Below the pieces are notes generated by a model. It did not search any database. It was not told the DNA's origin and was given only the letters and a program-made list of their open reading frames with translations. From contig CAXAMN010003558.1 in assembly GCA_963970005.1 (NCBI GenBank), positions 382,275 through 446,274 on the forward strand: DNA of 64,000 nt, written 5' to 3'. Origin of the DNA: Durusdinium trenchii (taxonomy: Eukaryota > Sar > Dinophyceae > Suessiales > Symbiodiniaceae). Each line of letters starts with the position of its first letter. Position 1 is the stretch's first letter. Below, in pieces: positions 30,586-41,082 of the stretch. The translations under genes and the position numbers were made by a program.

Positions 30586-33215
30586 GACGTTGTAAACCTT
30601 TGTAAGTTTGTTTGTAATTCAACAACTCTGTCAACTCTTTGCAAAAGTTGCAAACTTTGTACAAATTCTTAAGACTTTGTGAAAGTTTTGTAAACTTTGT
30701 ATAACTTTGTAAAAATACAAAACTTTGTAAACGTTCTAAAAACTGTGTAAATCGTTGCTCTAACTTTGAAGAATAATTTGAAGAACTCCAAAACTTCGTA
30801 AAAGGTTTGTAAACCCTTTTACAAAGTTTGCGAATTTTACATCGTCTTAATAAAGTTTTACCAAGTTCTTACACAGTTTTACAAGTTTAAAGGTTGACAA
30901 AGCTTACAAAGTTTAAACATGTTTTACAAAGTCTACAAAGTGTTGACAAAGTTTACAAAGTTTTACACAGATTTTATGAAGTTTGCAAAGTTTTACAACC
31001 GTTTACCAAGTTTACAAAGTTTTACAAAGTTTACAATATTTTTACACAGTTTGCAAAGTTTTGAACAATTTCCAAAGTTTACCCAGTTTACAAAGGTTTT
31101 ACCATTAAAAAATCAATTAAAGACGTATTGAAAGTTTTACAATGTTGCTGCAATGTTGACAAAGTTTTTACAAAGTTTACACAGTTTTGCAAAGTTTTGA
31201 AAGTTTACAAAGTTTGTACAAAGTTTATACAATCTTTACACAGATTGCAAATTTTACATGGAGTTTTTTCAAAGTGTACAAACATTTGCAAACTTTACAT
31301 AGTTTACAAGGCTTTCACAAAAGTTGCAAAGTTTATACAGTTTACAGAGTTTTTGCACAGCATTGAAAGTTTACAACGATTTTAGAAAGCTTTGGAATTT
31401 GACAAAGTTCTTGCAAAGTTCGGAATTTTCACAGTTTTTCAATTTTTACGGAGTCTACAAAGTCTCACAAAGTGTTTACAAAGTTTTCAAAGTTTTTACA
31501 AAGTTTACAAAGTTGTACAACGTTTTTACAAAGTTTACAACAGCTTTTTCAAGTTTACAAAGTTTTTACAAAGTTTACAAAGTTTTTACAAAGTTTACAA
31601 AGTTTTTACACAGTTTACAAGGTTTTTACAAAGTTTACAAAGTTTTTACACAGTTTACAAGGTTTTTACAAAGTTTTTTCAAAGTTTACAAAGTTTTCAC
31701 AAAGTTTACAAAGTTTTTACAAAGTTTACAAAGTTTTTACAACGTTTGCAAGGTTTTTACAACGTTTTTACAAAGTTTACAAAAGTTTTCAAGTTTGCAA
31801 AGTTTTTACAAAGTTTACAAAGTTTTTACAAAGTTTGCAAATGGCTGGTGAAAAACACTTATGTTTACAACAAATGACATGAAAAACACTTCTTTTCAAG
31901 CAAAAAATCGTGCAAAAACACTTCTTTCACAGAACTTTACAAAGTTTTACAAAGTTTTTACAAAGTTTACATACTTTACACAGTTTTTACAAAGTTTACA
32001 AAGTTTTTACAAAGTTTACAACGTTCTGACAAAGTTTGCGACATTTGCCTTTTGTTACACAAATTTACAAAGTTTTTACAAAGTTTACAAAGTTTTGACG
32101 ACGATTACAAAGTTTTGATAGTTTATTTATTTGCAAAGTTTACAAAGTTTCTTTCTACATTTTACAAAGTCTTTACAAAGTTTGTACAGTTTCACAATTT
32201 GTACAAAGTTTTGAGGAAATTTACGAAGTGTTCAAAGTTTACAAAGTTTTCACAACGTTCACAAGGTCTTCAAAATGTTTACAATGCTTTGACAAAGTTT
32301 ACGAAGTTTAAAAACGTTTTACAAAGTTTGCAAAGTGCTACGAAGTTTATAACGGTCTTTTTTTAAATAGAGTTTACGAAGGCCTACAACATCTAAAAGT
32401 TGTTTACAAAGTTTACAAAGTGTACAAAGTTTGCAATGTTTACAAACCAAACTTTTTGACAAAGTTCACAAAGTTTTGACAAAGTTTACAAGTGTTTACA
32501 AAGTTTTCGCATTTTACAATTTTTTACACAAAGTTTTCGCAGTTTTTTACACAGTTTTACAAAGTGTACAAAGTTTTTACAAAGGTTTACGAAGTTTAAA
32601 GTGTTTCAGTGTTTAAAAAGTTTACAATTTTAACAACAGTTTACAAAGTTTTGACAAAGTTTGCAAAATTTGTTCAAAGTTTACAAAGTTTTAGAATTTC
32701 ACCAAAGTTTCTACAAAGCTTACACAGCTTTTACAAAGTTTACAAAGTAGTTACAAAGTTCTTACAAAGTTTACAACGTTTTGCAAAGTTTTCAAATGAT
32801 AAAGTTTACAAAGTTTTGACACAGATTGAAAAAAACGAAACTTTGTAGAAAGTTTGTAAGCATCAAAAACGTTTGTAAAAGCTTTGTAAAAACTTTCAAA
32901 CTCAATAACTTGGTAACAACTTTGTAAAATTCCAAAACTTGTTCAAAGCTTGATAAATGTCCAAAGCTTTGTTCAGATATCTAAAGGTTCAATACTTTGT
33001 AAAAACTTCGTTGTTCCAAAGTTTTGTAAAATTCAATGTACTGTAAGTTTCCAAAAACTTTGTGAAATTTGTTATTTCTATCTTTAAACTTTGTAGACTT
33101 TGTTAAAACGTTGTAATGCAAAAACTCGGTTAAAAAAATTGTAATTCCAAAACTTTGTCAGATTTTTGTAAAGATCCAAAACTTTGTAAACACTTTGTAG
33201 GAAGTTTGTTTGAAG
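30586..33215. repeat. TTTACAAAG satellite with two strand switches
   Basis: The centre (about 30840-32830) is built of TTTACAAAG and TTTTTACAAAG words alternating (20-base period at 31550-31830). The left arm (30586-30840) and right arm (32836-33215) consist of the reverse complement, CTTTGTAAA. The tandem field is therefore inverted at both edges. Plus-strand ORFs reading KVYKVFTKFTKFLQSLQSF are translations of the repeat and are not genes. Confidence 0.95.
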
Positions 33216-33599
33216 ACCTGCGAAAGCTGTTCAAGAAGAGCTGATCTTTGGATTAGTGAGACTGCTTGCATTTTTTTGTTTAAAAAACGGCATTTGGTGC
33301 TTGCGCTTTGGGAATTTGTGACTGATGGCTGTAGTGTTTCAGGGTATTGAGGGTGCGAAGAAGGGTCGAATGGTTATTGGTTGTGCAAGTGTTTTAAGAC
33401 TTGGCCACGGAAACACCAAAACACTTCTTTCATTTTTCCAAATAACATTGGTGCAAAACACTTCTTGCGAGCAAAAACGCTAAACTCAAGCAACTTAACA
33501 CAACCTGCTTCAAGACAAGTTATTCAATTACCGAAGTGTAGCTTCCAACGGATATATAGGCACACTTAGCAGTTGCAAACCACGTGGATTTACAATTCA

Positions 33600-33710
33600 G
33601 TGCATCTCACCCGTGTTCCACTTTTCCATCGGGTAGCAACCGACCAAATGCCTCTGACAGGTCGCATAGATGGGTGCCGGAGGAGGATTCGGCACCTTCT
33701 TCAAAGCCTG
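33600..33710 (-). CDS. Candidate exon, unknown protein
   Basis: After a TTTTCCTGCAG acceptor the minus strand is open. One frame reads FEEGAESSSGTHLCDLSEAF then GRLLPDGKVEHG and stops; another reads ALKKVPNPPPAPIYATCQRH. The first looks more natural and would be a terminal exon. Confidence 0.4.
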
Positions 33711-33726
33711 CAGGAAAACATCCGTC

Positions 33727-33945
33727 TAGCAACGAGGCCGATGGTAATGCCGACTTTTGCGCCCCTCACTTAGTAGCGTTCTTGCTCCTGGTAGCGACGC
33801 CAGGCTGTCAGGAGCCTTACTCTGGATCAGTTGGGAGCGAACAAATGCCCCCATGAATCTCCGAAAAGCTGATGAACAAGTCTTCACCAGAGAGATAGGG
33901 AGCTCCTTGGAGATAGGACATGTATATATAAGCAAACGGCAGAGG
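33727..33945 (-). CDS. Candidate exon, unknown protein
   Basis: The minus frame reads SKELPISLVKTCSSAFRRFM then GAFVRSQLIQSKAPDSLASL. Protein-like, unknown, in series with 33.6 kb. Confidence 0.4.
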
Positions 33946-34090
33946 CCGTCTCTGCGCGTCCGACATGGACGAAACAAACCTAGGGCTGACGATGTCCACG
34001 AACTTGTTCACAGCTAAGCTATATCGACTTATAAACACTGTAGGTCAAGATTCTACGTAGCTGATGTCTTTTTCAATCTGTTTGGTTCCA

Positions 34091-34211
34091 TCATTCTTCT
34101 CCATTTCCTGTAGCTCCTCTTGGACCTCTTCTTGGACCTTCGTCTTCAGCGGCCTCAAACGTCCCTTCGCAATTACCGGACGTCGCATGCTGGGAGACTT
34201 CCTCCCACAAC
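34091..34211 (-). CDS. Candidate last exon of a small gene
   Basis: The CTCTCAG acceptor at 34212 joins in phase to the exon ending at 34301. The joined frame reads RLWEEVSQHATSGNCEGTFE then an acidic/Gly-rich tail ending TGA at 34091. In the other frame a Lys/Glu-rich coiled-coil-like stretch (TKVQEEVQEELQEMEKNDGT) runs on to a stop at 34045. Which frame is used depends on the splice site. The intron between contains a GT microsatellite. Confidence 0.45.
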
Positions 34212-34239
34212 CTGAGAGCACAGGCGTTTGGGAGCGGTC

Positions 34240-34288
34240 GGTCGGTGTGTGTGTGTGTGTGCGTGTCAGCGCATGTGTGTGTGTGTGA
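34240..34288. repeat. GT dinucleotide repeat in an intron
   Basis: GTGTGTGTGTGTGTG broken by GCGTGTCAGCGCA then GTGTGTGTGTG; intronic between 34211 and 34301. Confidence 0.9.
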
Positions 34289-34300
34289 ACACGACAGTAC

Positions 34301-34374
34301 CGGTGACGTTTCGCCTCAAGAGCCGCGTCAAAGGTATTTGCCTTTTCCGCCTTCGAAGTAGAAGACGCCAAAGA
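34301..34374 (-). CDS. Candidate penultimate exon
   Basis: The minus frame reads STSKAEKANTFDAALEAKRH and ends at a GT donor (CACCG then GTACTG). It pairs with the exon beginning at 34211. Confidence 0.5.
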
Positions 34375-34570
34375 AAGAGGGAATCATGTTATAAGATGTT
34401 ATAAGTCATCCTGACGGAATCTCAAGCATCATCCCGAGCAATTCCAAACACAGCACGTCACACATCAATCCGGCAAGTCCACAAACGACTTGACTCCGGG
34501 GCAAGGAAAAACACACACACACACATGACCCCCTCAGCAGAAAACACATCCGAGAGGGTTATCGCTACAG

Positions 34571-34594
34571 TAGTAGGTTGGAGGCCATTGCACA
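34571..34594. repeat. Interspersed repeat B
   Basis: AGTAGTAGGTTGGAGGCCAT followed by TGC; one copy. Confidence 0.6.
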
Positions 34595-34639
34595 GAGTAC
34601 CAATATGCACTAAGGCTCCCTGATGTTTGTTTTCCTCCT

Positions 34640-34765
34640 CCAACCGCAGTGAAGGATCGCAGATTCTGGTCAATGGGAACCTGACTATGATTGGTGACCA
34701 ACCAGTTTCTCACGGCTTGCTTCCTAGGCAAAACCAGGGTCAAACAGTCATCACGAGTGTGACAC
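34640..34765 (-). CDS. Candidate exon, unknown protein
   Basis: The minus frame reads LTLVLPRKQAVRNWLVTNHS then QVPIDQNLRSFTAVG. Protein-like. It probably belongs to the gene ending at 34.09 kb. Confidence 0.45.
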
Positions 34766-35044
34766 ATGCGAAACTCTTACTTCATGTGCAAAAGTACCAT
34801 CAAAACATACCCAAACTGCGGAGCCAAGGGCAACAACATACTGTAAACTATGTGGTGGAGCTTGTTCCATTGTTGTCCACTATTGGGCCTCTTCAGTCTT
34901 AGGAACTCAGGGGATGGCCGGATAAGTATCGTCCCGCAACCCAGGCCCGTCCAAGGCACTGATCATCCAACACCTTGCGGACAACGGGAACACGTGCATC
35001 TCCGTGCTCCGTACGCTGCGCGGTGCACGTAGATCCAACGGCGG

Positions 35045-36480
35045 GCTCAGGGTCGACTCAGGGTGAACTCACTCTGAGAGCGATAAGAATGATTACATGA
35101 CGACCAGAAACGACCAGGTGCACCTTACATCACGGTACACATGTTCGTGAAGCACACTCACTCACTGACTGACTGACTGACTTACTTACTATACTCCGGG
35201 TTTCTGTTGGGGCGCTTGTGTGGGGCATGGGCGGCGTGGGCGGCGTGGGTCTCACGATTTGATTCAGATCTGCTCCAGACTCCCACAAACAAACAGGATC
35301 AAACAGGATCATTGCCCATCTGCTCGAGTCAGCCACCCAAACACATGAGATGAGAATACGATCAAACTGGATGGACGCACACAATATACCCTACGTCAAA
35401 GACCTCATTGTCCTGAAGTTGGTCATACTACTCCATGAGGTCATGGACCAGGTTTTGCTGATTCATTGGACCTGTAGTACGGTACGATTCAACGGTTCAA
35501 CAATACGGTTTGCATATCTTTGCATGCTGCTAGAACGATATACAGCATGGCATGCGACCACCCTACTCTTTCTGTTGAATCAGCTGTTGACCACAATCGA
35601 ATCTGAAGACTGAGCATTCAACATCTCGACTCGACCAGCCTTGAAGGCTGAAGCGGACAATTCATGGAGCTCCTTCAGATCCTGCACATCGACGACATGA
35701 GCTGGGCGCTCTTCCGTGTGATCCAAAAATATTTAAACAACATCATCACCTGAATGTACCAAATTGTTGATTGAAGAGGCAATGTCGGAAAATCAGTACA
35801 TGATCACTTGCAAGGACCTAGAAGTTGATGTTTGGCCTAAGGTCTAGGGTGTCCAAGAGCACTTGCCCTGCAGTGGCAATGCAAGTGTGTCACTCATGTG
35901 TCAAGAGGGCCCACAACCTGATTGCCAACAATGGGCACCTGATGGCAGTGAGCTATCCCCGGCCAGGACCAATCCATGGTAGTTTCTGAGCCAACACTTG
36001 CAACTTTCACATCTTATGCTACAAAGGACTCTCAGCTCCTTCTCTGTTCATTGTTGCTCAGTGGGTAGCCAAGTCTATACCTATTCCATCCTGTTCCCGG
36101 GATTTGATGTTTCGTTCGCCCTGACCAAACGTGGAAGACGTCCTTCTTGGCTTCTCGGCAATCGTTTAGGAGGTTGTCGGAGGCCATACCTTGGGGTGGA
36201 CATCCAAACCTGGAGGAACCACACTGGGGCTCGGAGGCCTTTCCCCATGTGATTTCAGGATTTCATATTTCGGTCTAGAAATGACTCATGGGGCTAAAAT
36301 ATAATCAATTAATTGGTTGTCGTTTAAACACACAAAGCTTGATGCTCGTCTAGTGTCAACCGTTTATTCCTGGTGAGGCCTATACACCTTTGCTTAAATG
36401 AAACATTGCAAATATTTGCAAATATTGGAGACTGCATTTGTTCTCGTTTCCGTCATATGGAAAGAGTTGTTAGTGGTTCA
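35045..36480. other. Interval without a recognised gene
   Basis: Only scattered ORFs. Contains ACTGACTGACTGACT at about 35164-35182 and a doubled GGCGGCGTGG word near 35230. Confidence 0.4.
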
Positions 36481-36498
36481 AGTTCAATTCCTACATAA

Positions 36499-36640
36499 CT
36501 ACATATGTTGACTGCCACGCGCAGGATCAACATGAGGAAGCTCTCCGATAGATTCAGTTAGGCCATGTCCCTCTCCAACTAGCCCGGCAACAGCAGCGCT
36601 TACATATATGTACACGGAGATCCACTGAGTACCTGTGACA
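36499..36640 (-). CDS. Candidate terminal exon, unknown protein
   Basis: The minus frame reads SAAVAGLVGEGHGLTESIGE then LPHVDPARGSQHM and stops. Coding-like composition; upstream part (MADDKSMSSCYKLLQMFACK) less certain. Confidence 0.35.
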
Positions 36641-37062
36641 CTGAATCTCTTGCATGCAAACATTTGCAACAGTTTGTAGCAACTGCTCATTGACTTGTCG
36701 TCCGCCACACAACAAGGGCCACGTGCTTGTCCATATGGTCATCAGTGGGCCGGCAACATATGTCGTGAGAGCAATGAATGTGTTGCCTTGTTAAGCAAGT
36801 TCTCTGCAACTTGGTCAAAGCAATCGGGTTACGTTTCAAACGTGTTTCAACAGAAACCGTCCACTAGCCTTGGTGCCTTGGCCCCAGTCCTACAGGGAGT
36901 GGGTGGAAACAGGTGCAACCCGGCCGAAGATCGAATGCTGGGGTCTCTGGTCAGATGAAGCGACACGACCGAAGCGACGGAAGCGACGCACGGCGTGAGG
37001 AGGCAATTCATCAAGGAAGGACTCCCAAACCCTATAGAAAAAGGACTTTAAGGAACCTCATA

Positions 37063-37155
37063 GCCATGGACTCCATTCCAATAGTGATGGCCTCCATCCT
37101 AGCGATGGCCTCCATCCTAATAGCATCTAATAGCGATGGTCTCCAACCTGTCACA
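37063..37155. repeat. Interspersed repeat B cluster (reverse)
   Basis: GATGGCCTCCATCCTA repeats twice with a third variant, GATGGTCTCCAACCT, separated by AATAGCATCTAATAGC. Reverse complement of family B. Confidence 0.65.
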
Positions 37156-37164
37156 AGTTGATTA

Positions 37165-38685
37165 GGCATCGCCTTCGCCATGCATAAGGAATCCAATACA
37201 AGTCTCATGACGCTATCGAATCAGAAAAGTGGCTGGCAGCAACAAGTGCCACATCTTCGCCTGCTTGCATCAGCGGCTTCGCGGTTTCGCTCCAGCTACA
37301 GTGTATACAAGGTCTACCAGGACAGAAACGGAGAGATTGGTCATGAGAGCGCTCTCTGGAAGTTGTTGATGATTTCCTGGATCTGCCCTCTTGGTCTCAT
37401 GAAAAAGAGCAGCTAGCAGCAAGTATCAGAACCACTTGTTTAACAAACTAGGCTGCAAGCAAAAGGACCATCAAAAAAAGGTGAAGAAAACCTTGCAAAG
37501 CAATACGATAAACAAAAGAACAACCAAGGAACACAAAAGAAACGGTCAGGTGCCCACCAAATCGCAGATGTTGCAGGTTGAGACGAAAAAACGGGAGCAT
37601 GCATTTTTTGGATCACGTGTAGATACGATTCGACATAGTATCGTATCGCTTGACTCTTGGATCGAGCATTAGTATCGTATCGCTCACTCTTGGATGGACA
37701 TTCTGGATCGGTGCTTCTTTCCAGCCTTGCAACACCTTCAAGGAGTTCTTCGCTTGCTCACCTTGGGGAAGGTCAGTTCTTGAATGTGTATATGTCATTC
37801 ATTGAACAAACATGTCTCAACATGACGTGATGTACTATAATGTACTATATATATATTCCCTGTCTGGCAGGCTTTCTACAGCCAATTCAGATCTAAGATA
37901 GTGATTGGAGCTCCCAACACATCAAAATTCACCTAAACTCTACGTACCCTGCAAAATATATTTCAGCCACTTGGTTCAACCTGAGTGATTGGTTCAAGAG
38001 ATTCAGATTGTCCATGAATTCAAGAAGAAGCCTTGGCTCTGATACTACTTTGCGCACAGCAACGCATCATTTTAAGGCTCCCATTTCTCCCCATTTCTCG
38101 ACCTGGGGGCGTGGCAAAGATCGTACCAGGTGGCACCATAATCCGTGACTTCTTTCGAGCAGCACTTGGCCTTAAAAGAACGTTCATGGCAGGCTTCGGG
38201 GCCCTGAGGCATGGCCGTTAGGGGGTTTTGAGTGCTCGTTCTTTAACATGGGTCATGGAAGGAAGGCCACCAAGTGGAGGCCCATTGAGGGGGGTGTCTT
38301 GAAGAATTGAAGCATCCGCATTGACGTCCAACAGTGGTTGAATGTCGGAGGCATAGTCGTTCAAGGTGAGGAGGTTAATTGTCACTTCCATGGTCCAGCC
38401 AGGAACTAGGAACATCCAGGAACCACACCTTTCCTGAAGTCAGCTCGACGTCCTGCGCCCACCCCCATCATCGGTTTTTGAGCATCTGGCCCTACAAGTG
38501 GCTGACAAAGCATTTAGAGTTTGTGTTGTAGGTTGTCTTTTGGTTTCACCCACGGAAAAATGTCGAAACTGGTTGATCCAACCAGGCCATGGGCCAGAGG
38601 GCAGCTAAGTCGAGCCTGGTTTCAAAGTCACGTGCCAGAAAGGCGGGACTTCGGGACATGCAGAATCCAAGGCTTGGATTCTGAC
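37165..38685. other. Interval without a recognised gene
   Basis: Contains tandem AGTATCGTATCGCT words at 37636-37690. The ORFs are short and unconvincing. Confidence 0.4.
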
Positions 38686-38694
38686 ATCCAATAT

Positions 38695-38778
38695 CAATCA
38701 ACTAGTAGCTTCGCTACTAGTAGCGATGCACCTGTTACTAATAGCGATGCCCTTGTAACTTGTCACTAGTAGCTTTTA
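38695..38778. repeat. Interspersed repeat A/B relative
   Basis: CTAGTAGCTTCGCTACTAGTAGC then GCGATGCACCTGTTACTAATAG, with a closing CACTAGTAGCTTTTAAG. CTAGTAGC and GCTACTAG give local inverted repeats. A related copy is at 50905-50975. Confidence 0.65.
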
Positions 38779-38904
38779 AGTCTTCTTGTAAATGTCCGTG
38801 ACAAACTTCGTTGATGACCGACAGCGTGTGCCCACCGACCCTACCAGTGTGCCCACCGACCCTCCACTCAGCAACTCCACTTTTGGAGGACGGGTTGGAG
38901 AGGT

Positions 38905-39267
38905 TCAGGCTGTGAAACGAGCTTGGTGTCTTGAGCCCAATAAACAGAGTTTCTTGTCAGGTGACTTCGGCAGTGGCTGGACCACAATTGTTCCACCCCA
39001 AAAATGCCATGGCCCCAGGCTGGTGCAACAAATGCAGTTGTGCTGTGACAAACGTCCAGCAGCAGCAGCAGCAGCAGTAGGAGTAGGAGTAGGAGTAGGA
39101 GTAGTAGTAGTAGTAGAAGAAGTAGTAGTAGGGGGATTTGGATGGGTTTGGGGCATCAACGCCAAGCTGCCATCCCAAAGTCCTTCTCCAACTCCTTCTT
39201 GTAGCGTGCCGCACCCTTTGATTTGTAAGTTTCCTTGGCGACCTGGCAATGATGCGGTCATGTCCAA
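38905..39267 (-). CDS. Candidate exon with Thr/Pro/Ala microsatellite linker
   Basis: The minus frame stays open across the triplet repeat at 39058-39130 and encodes a mucin-like linker (PTTTSSTTTTTPTPTPTPTA). It is flanked by non-repetitive protein-like segments (NLQIKGCGTLQEGVGEGLWD upstream, GTIVVQPLPKSPDKKLCLLG downstream). It could be an extracellular-protein exon or an intronic microsatellite with a chance ORF. Confidence 0.35.
   Translation of the reverse strand: MDMTASLPGRQGNLQIKGCGTLQEGVGEGLWDGSLALMPQTHPNPPTTTSSTTTTTPTPTPTPTAAAAAAGRLSQHNCICCTSLGPWHFWGGTIVVQPLPKSPDKKLCLLGSRHQARFTA
39058..39130. repeat. AGC/AGT/AGG triplet microsatellite
   Basis: Blocks of AGC, then GTAGGA, then GTA and GAA triplets on the plus strand. 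Confidence 0.9.
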
Positions 39268-39448
39268 ACGCGTGGATTTGTCGCGGCGACACCGGTGATT
39301 TTCCGTCCGATTTGTGGGCCACGTGGAGGGGTGGAGGACGCATGTACTAGTAGTGCCTCAAGACCCTACAAGAAAATCCATTTATATAGCTTCAAAAGAA
39401 AACCAACCTACGTTACCCGTTCCATCCCGTTACCCTGCTTTCAATACG

Positions 39449-39660
39449 CAGTCAATCATCCGCAATAGGCCCCTGCGCTGCAGCACATCTGCGGTCATCC
39501 CATTGTCCACCCCTGCGGCCGTCCTCGTACTGTGCTCTAAACCACTCGATCCTCTCGAGCACCGGCCGCATACCTTTACCTGGACCGATGGCAGACTGGC
39601 AGCTGACTGGCAACAGGGCAATGACCAGAAGCAACCGGTATTCCCGGTGTCCGAAAAAAT
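39449..39660 (-). CDS. Candidate exon or small secreted ORF
   Basis: Minus 39452-39634 encodes 60 residues starting MLLVIALLPVSCQSAIGPGK, which looks like a signal peptide, then GMRPVLERIEWFRAQYEDGR. An alternative is an exon starting after the GGTCCAG acceptor at about 39580. Another frame (VKVCGRCSRGSSGLEHSTRT) is also open. Confidence 0.35.
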
Positions 39661-40356
39661 AGGCTCTGGCTGGTCAAACACACCAACAGAATGGTGAACA
39701 TGTACTGTAATGGTGAACATCGACAGAAAATGCATCAACATACATTCAACCGTATTCAACTATCAACTATCAGCTTAAGCCGGGCTGGCTTTGGACGTCC
39801 CCGTTGGATCGTTCCCGGAATAGCCTGCGGAAACGAAAAGCTGAAGAGTCCAATCAAGTATGTCCCTTTCAAAGCAAAAAAGTCGTTGAATGTCAGGGTC
39901 AGTTGAATATCACCTAGAATACTCCAGCCAGCATATCAGCACACACCCTTTGGGGATTACTGTACTCAATCTATGCTGGCCATGTTCAGTCTGACTGCGC
40001 TTTGTACAAGCACAACAATTAACTATAGTACTAAAAAAACATGTTTCTGTTGCGTTCTCCGAACTTCCCAGGGCCATATAATGATGCCGCCATGCCAAAC
40101 ATGTATATATGATAGGATCAAAACAGCTGGATCGCTGAGCTTGGCCTCCACTCAACACCGCCGATGATGTGATGCGCACGCATTTGGACGCTTTCGAGTT
40201 CTGGGACCATGACTGTTGTAGAGGCGTGGCACCACCCGTGCGGCAAAATTCCGGTAGGAGGCCTAACAAACAAGGAGAAATCACCCAAAATGGAAGCTAT
40301 AGGCAGTCCAGCAGCCTTTCCCAGGAATCACAGGCATACTTCAAGTTTATCCACCA

Positions 40357-40797
40357 TCATTTGCTACCATCGTCCACAATGGCTATCTTTTGAAGGCCCC
40401 TCCAAGAGCTTCTGGAGCAAGTCTTCTCAACCTTAGAATTCCAAGGCGGTCGCCAGATTGTACTGCCAGGTTTTGTCATGCACATGCCACAAACCAAAAG
40501 CACATGTTGGCTACAAGATGTGGGCCGTTGCAAGCCCACAATGAAAAGATTTGCCGCGAATGCACCTTTTGTCGCACTACCCAACAGAACAAGAGGGTGA
40601 TGAATTGCAAGTCCATGTGTGCAAATTCGAACCGCGGCGTCTGGATCAAACATCGTTTGATGGCCCGCAATTCGACTTAAAGCGGGTGAGCTGCCAAAAG
40701 ACCCAAACTGGGTCCTGGCAGAGTTTGACCCATCTGAGAGCTTCGAGAAGGTTTCCCAGCAATCTTTGTGCGGTTTTCCCGGCTGCCCAAAGCTCAC
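40357..40797 (-). CDS. Hypothetical protein ORF
   Basis: 146 codons on the minus strand with protein-like composition (KDCWETFSKLSDGSNSARTQ, ALSRIAGHQTMFDPDAAVRI, AFAANLFIVGLQRPTSCSQH). No family recognised. It may combine exon and read-through intron. A plus-strand ORF overlaps part of it. Confidence 0.35.
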   Translation of the reverse strand: MSFGQPGKPHKDCWETFSKLSDGSNSARTQFGSFGSSPALSRIAGHQTMFDPDAAVRICTHGLAIHHPLVLLGSATKGAFAANLFIVGLQRPTSCSQHVLLVCGMCMTKPGSTIWRPPWNSKVEKTCSRSSWRGLQKIAIVDDGSK

Positions 40798-41082
40798 TAC
40801 TCTCTGAACAGGACGCGCTCCCTCTCTATGTAATATATATATATATTGATTAGTATTGTATAGTAATGTATATAATTATATACAGTATTACAGTCAGTAT
40901 ATAGTCTGCATGTGCATGCAACAGCCATTCTCCTGAAGAAACACACAAACAATTGCATCTACTCTGGTCAAGAAACAACCTTCTCCACAAGAGCTTTGGA
41001 CACAGAATCATACAAAGTCTACAAAAATCTACGGTATCCTAAGCAATGTCCATTCATCCGAATCATAGCACCTCATAGCACC

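Noticed and set aside
30919-32848. Series of Lys/Phe/Val/Gln-rich ORFs
   Set aside because: Translations of TTTACAAAG repeats.
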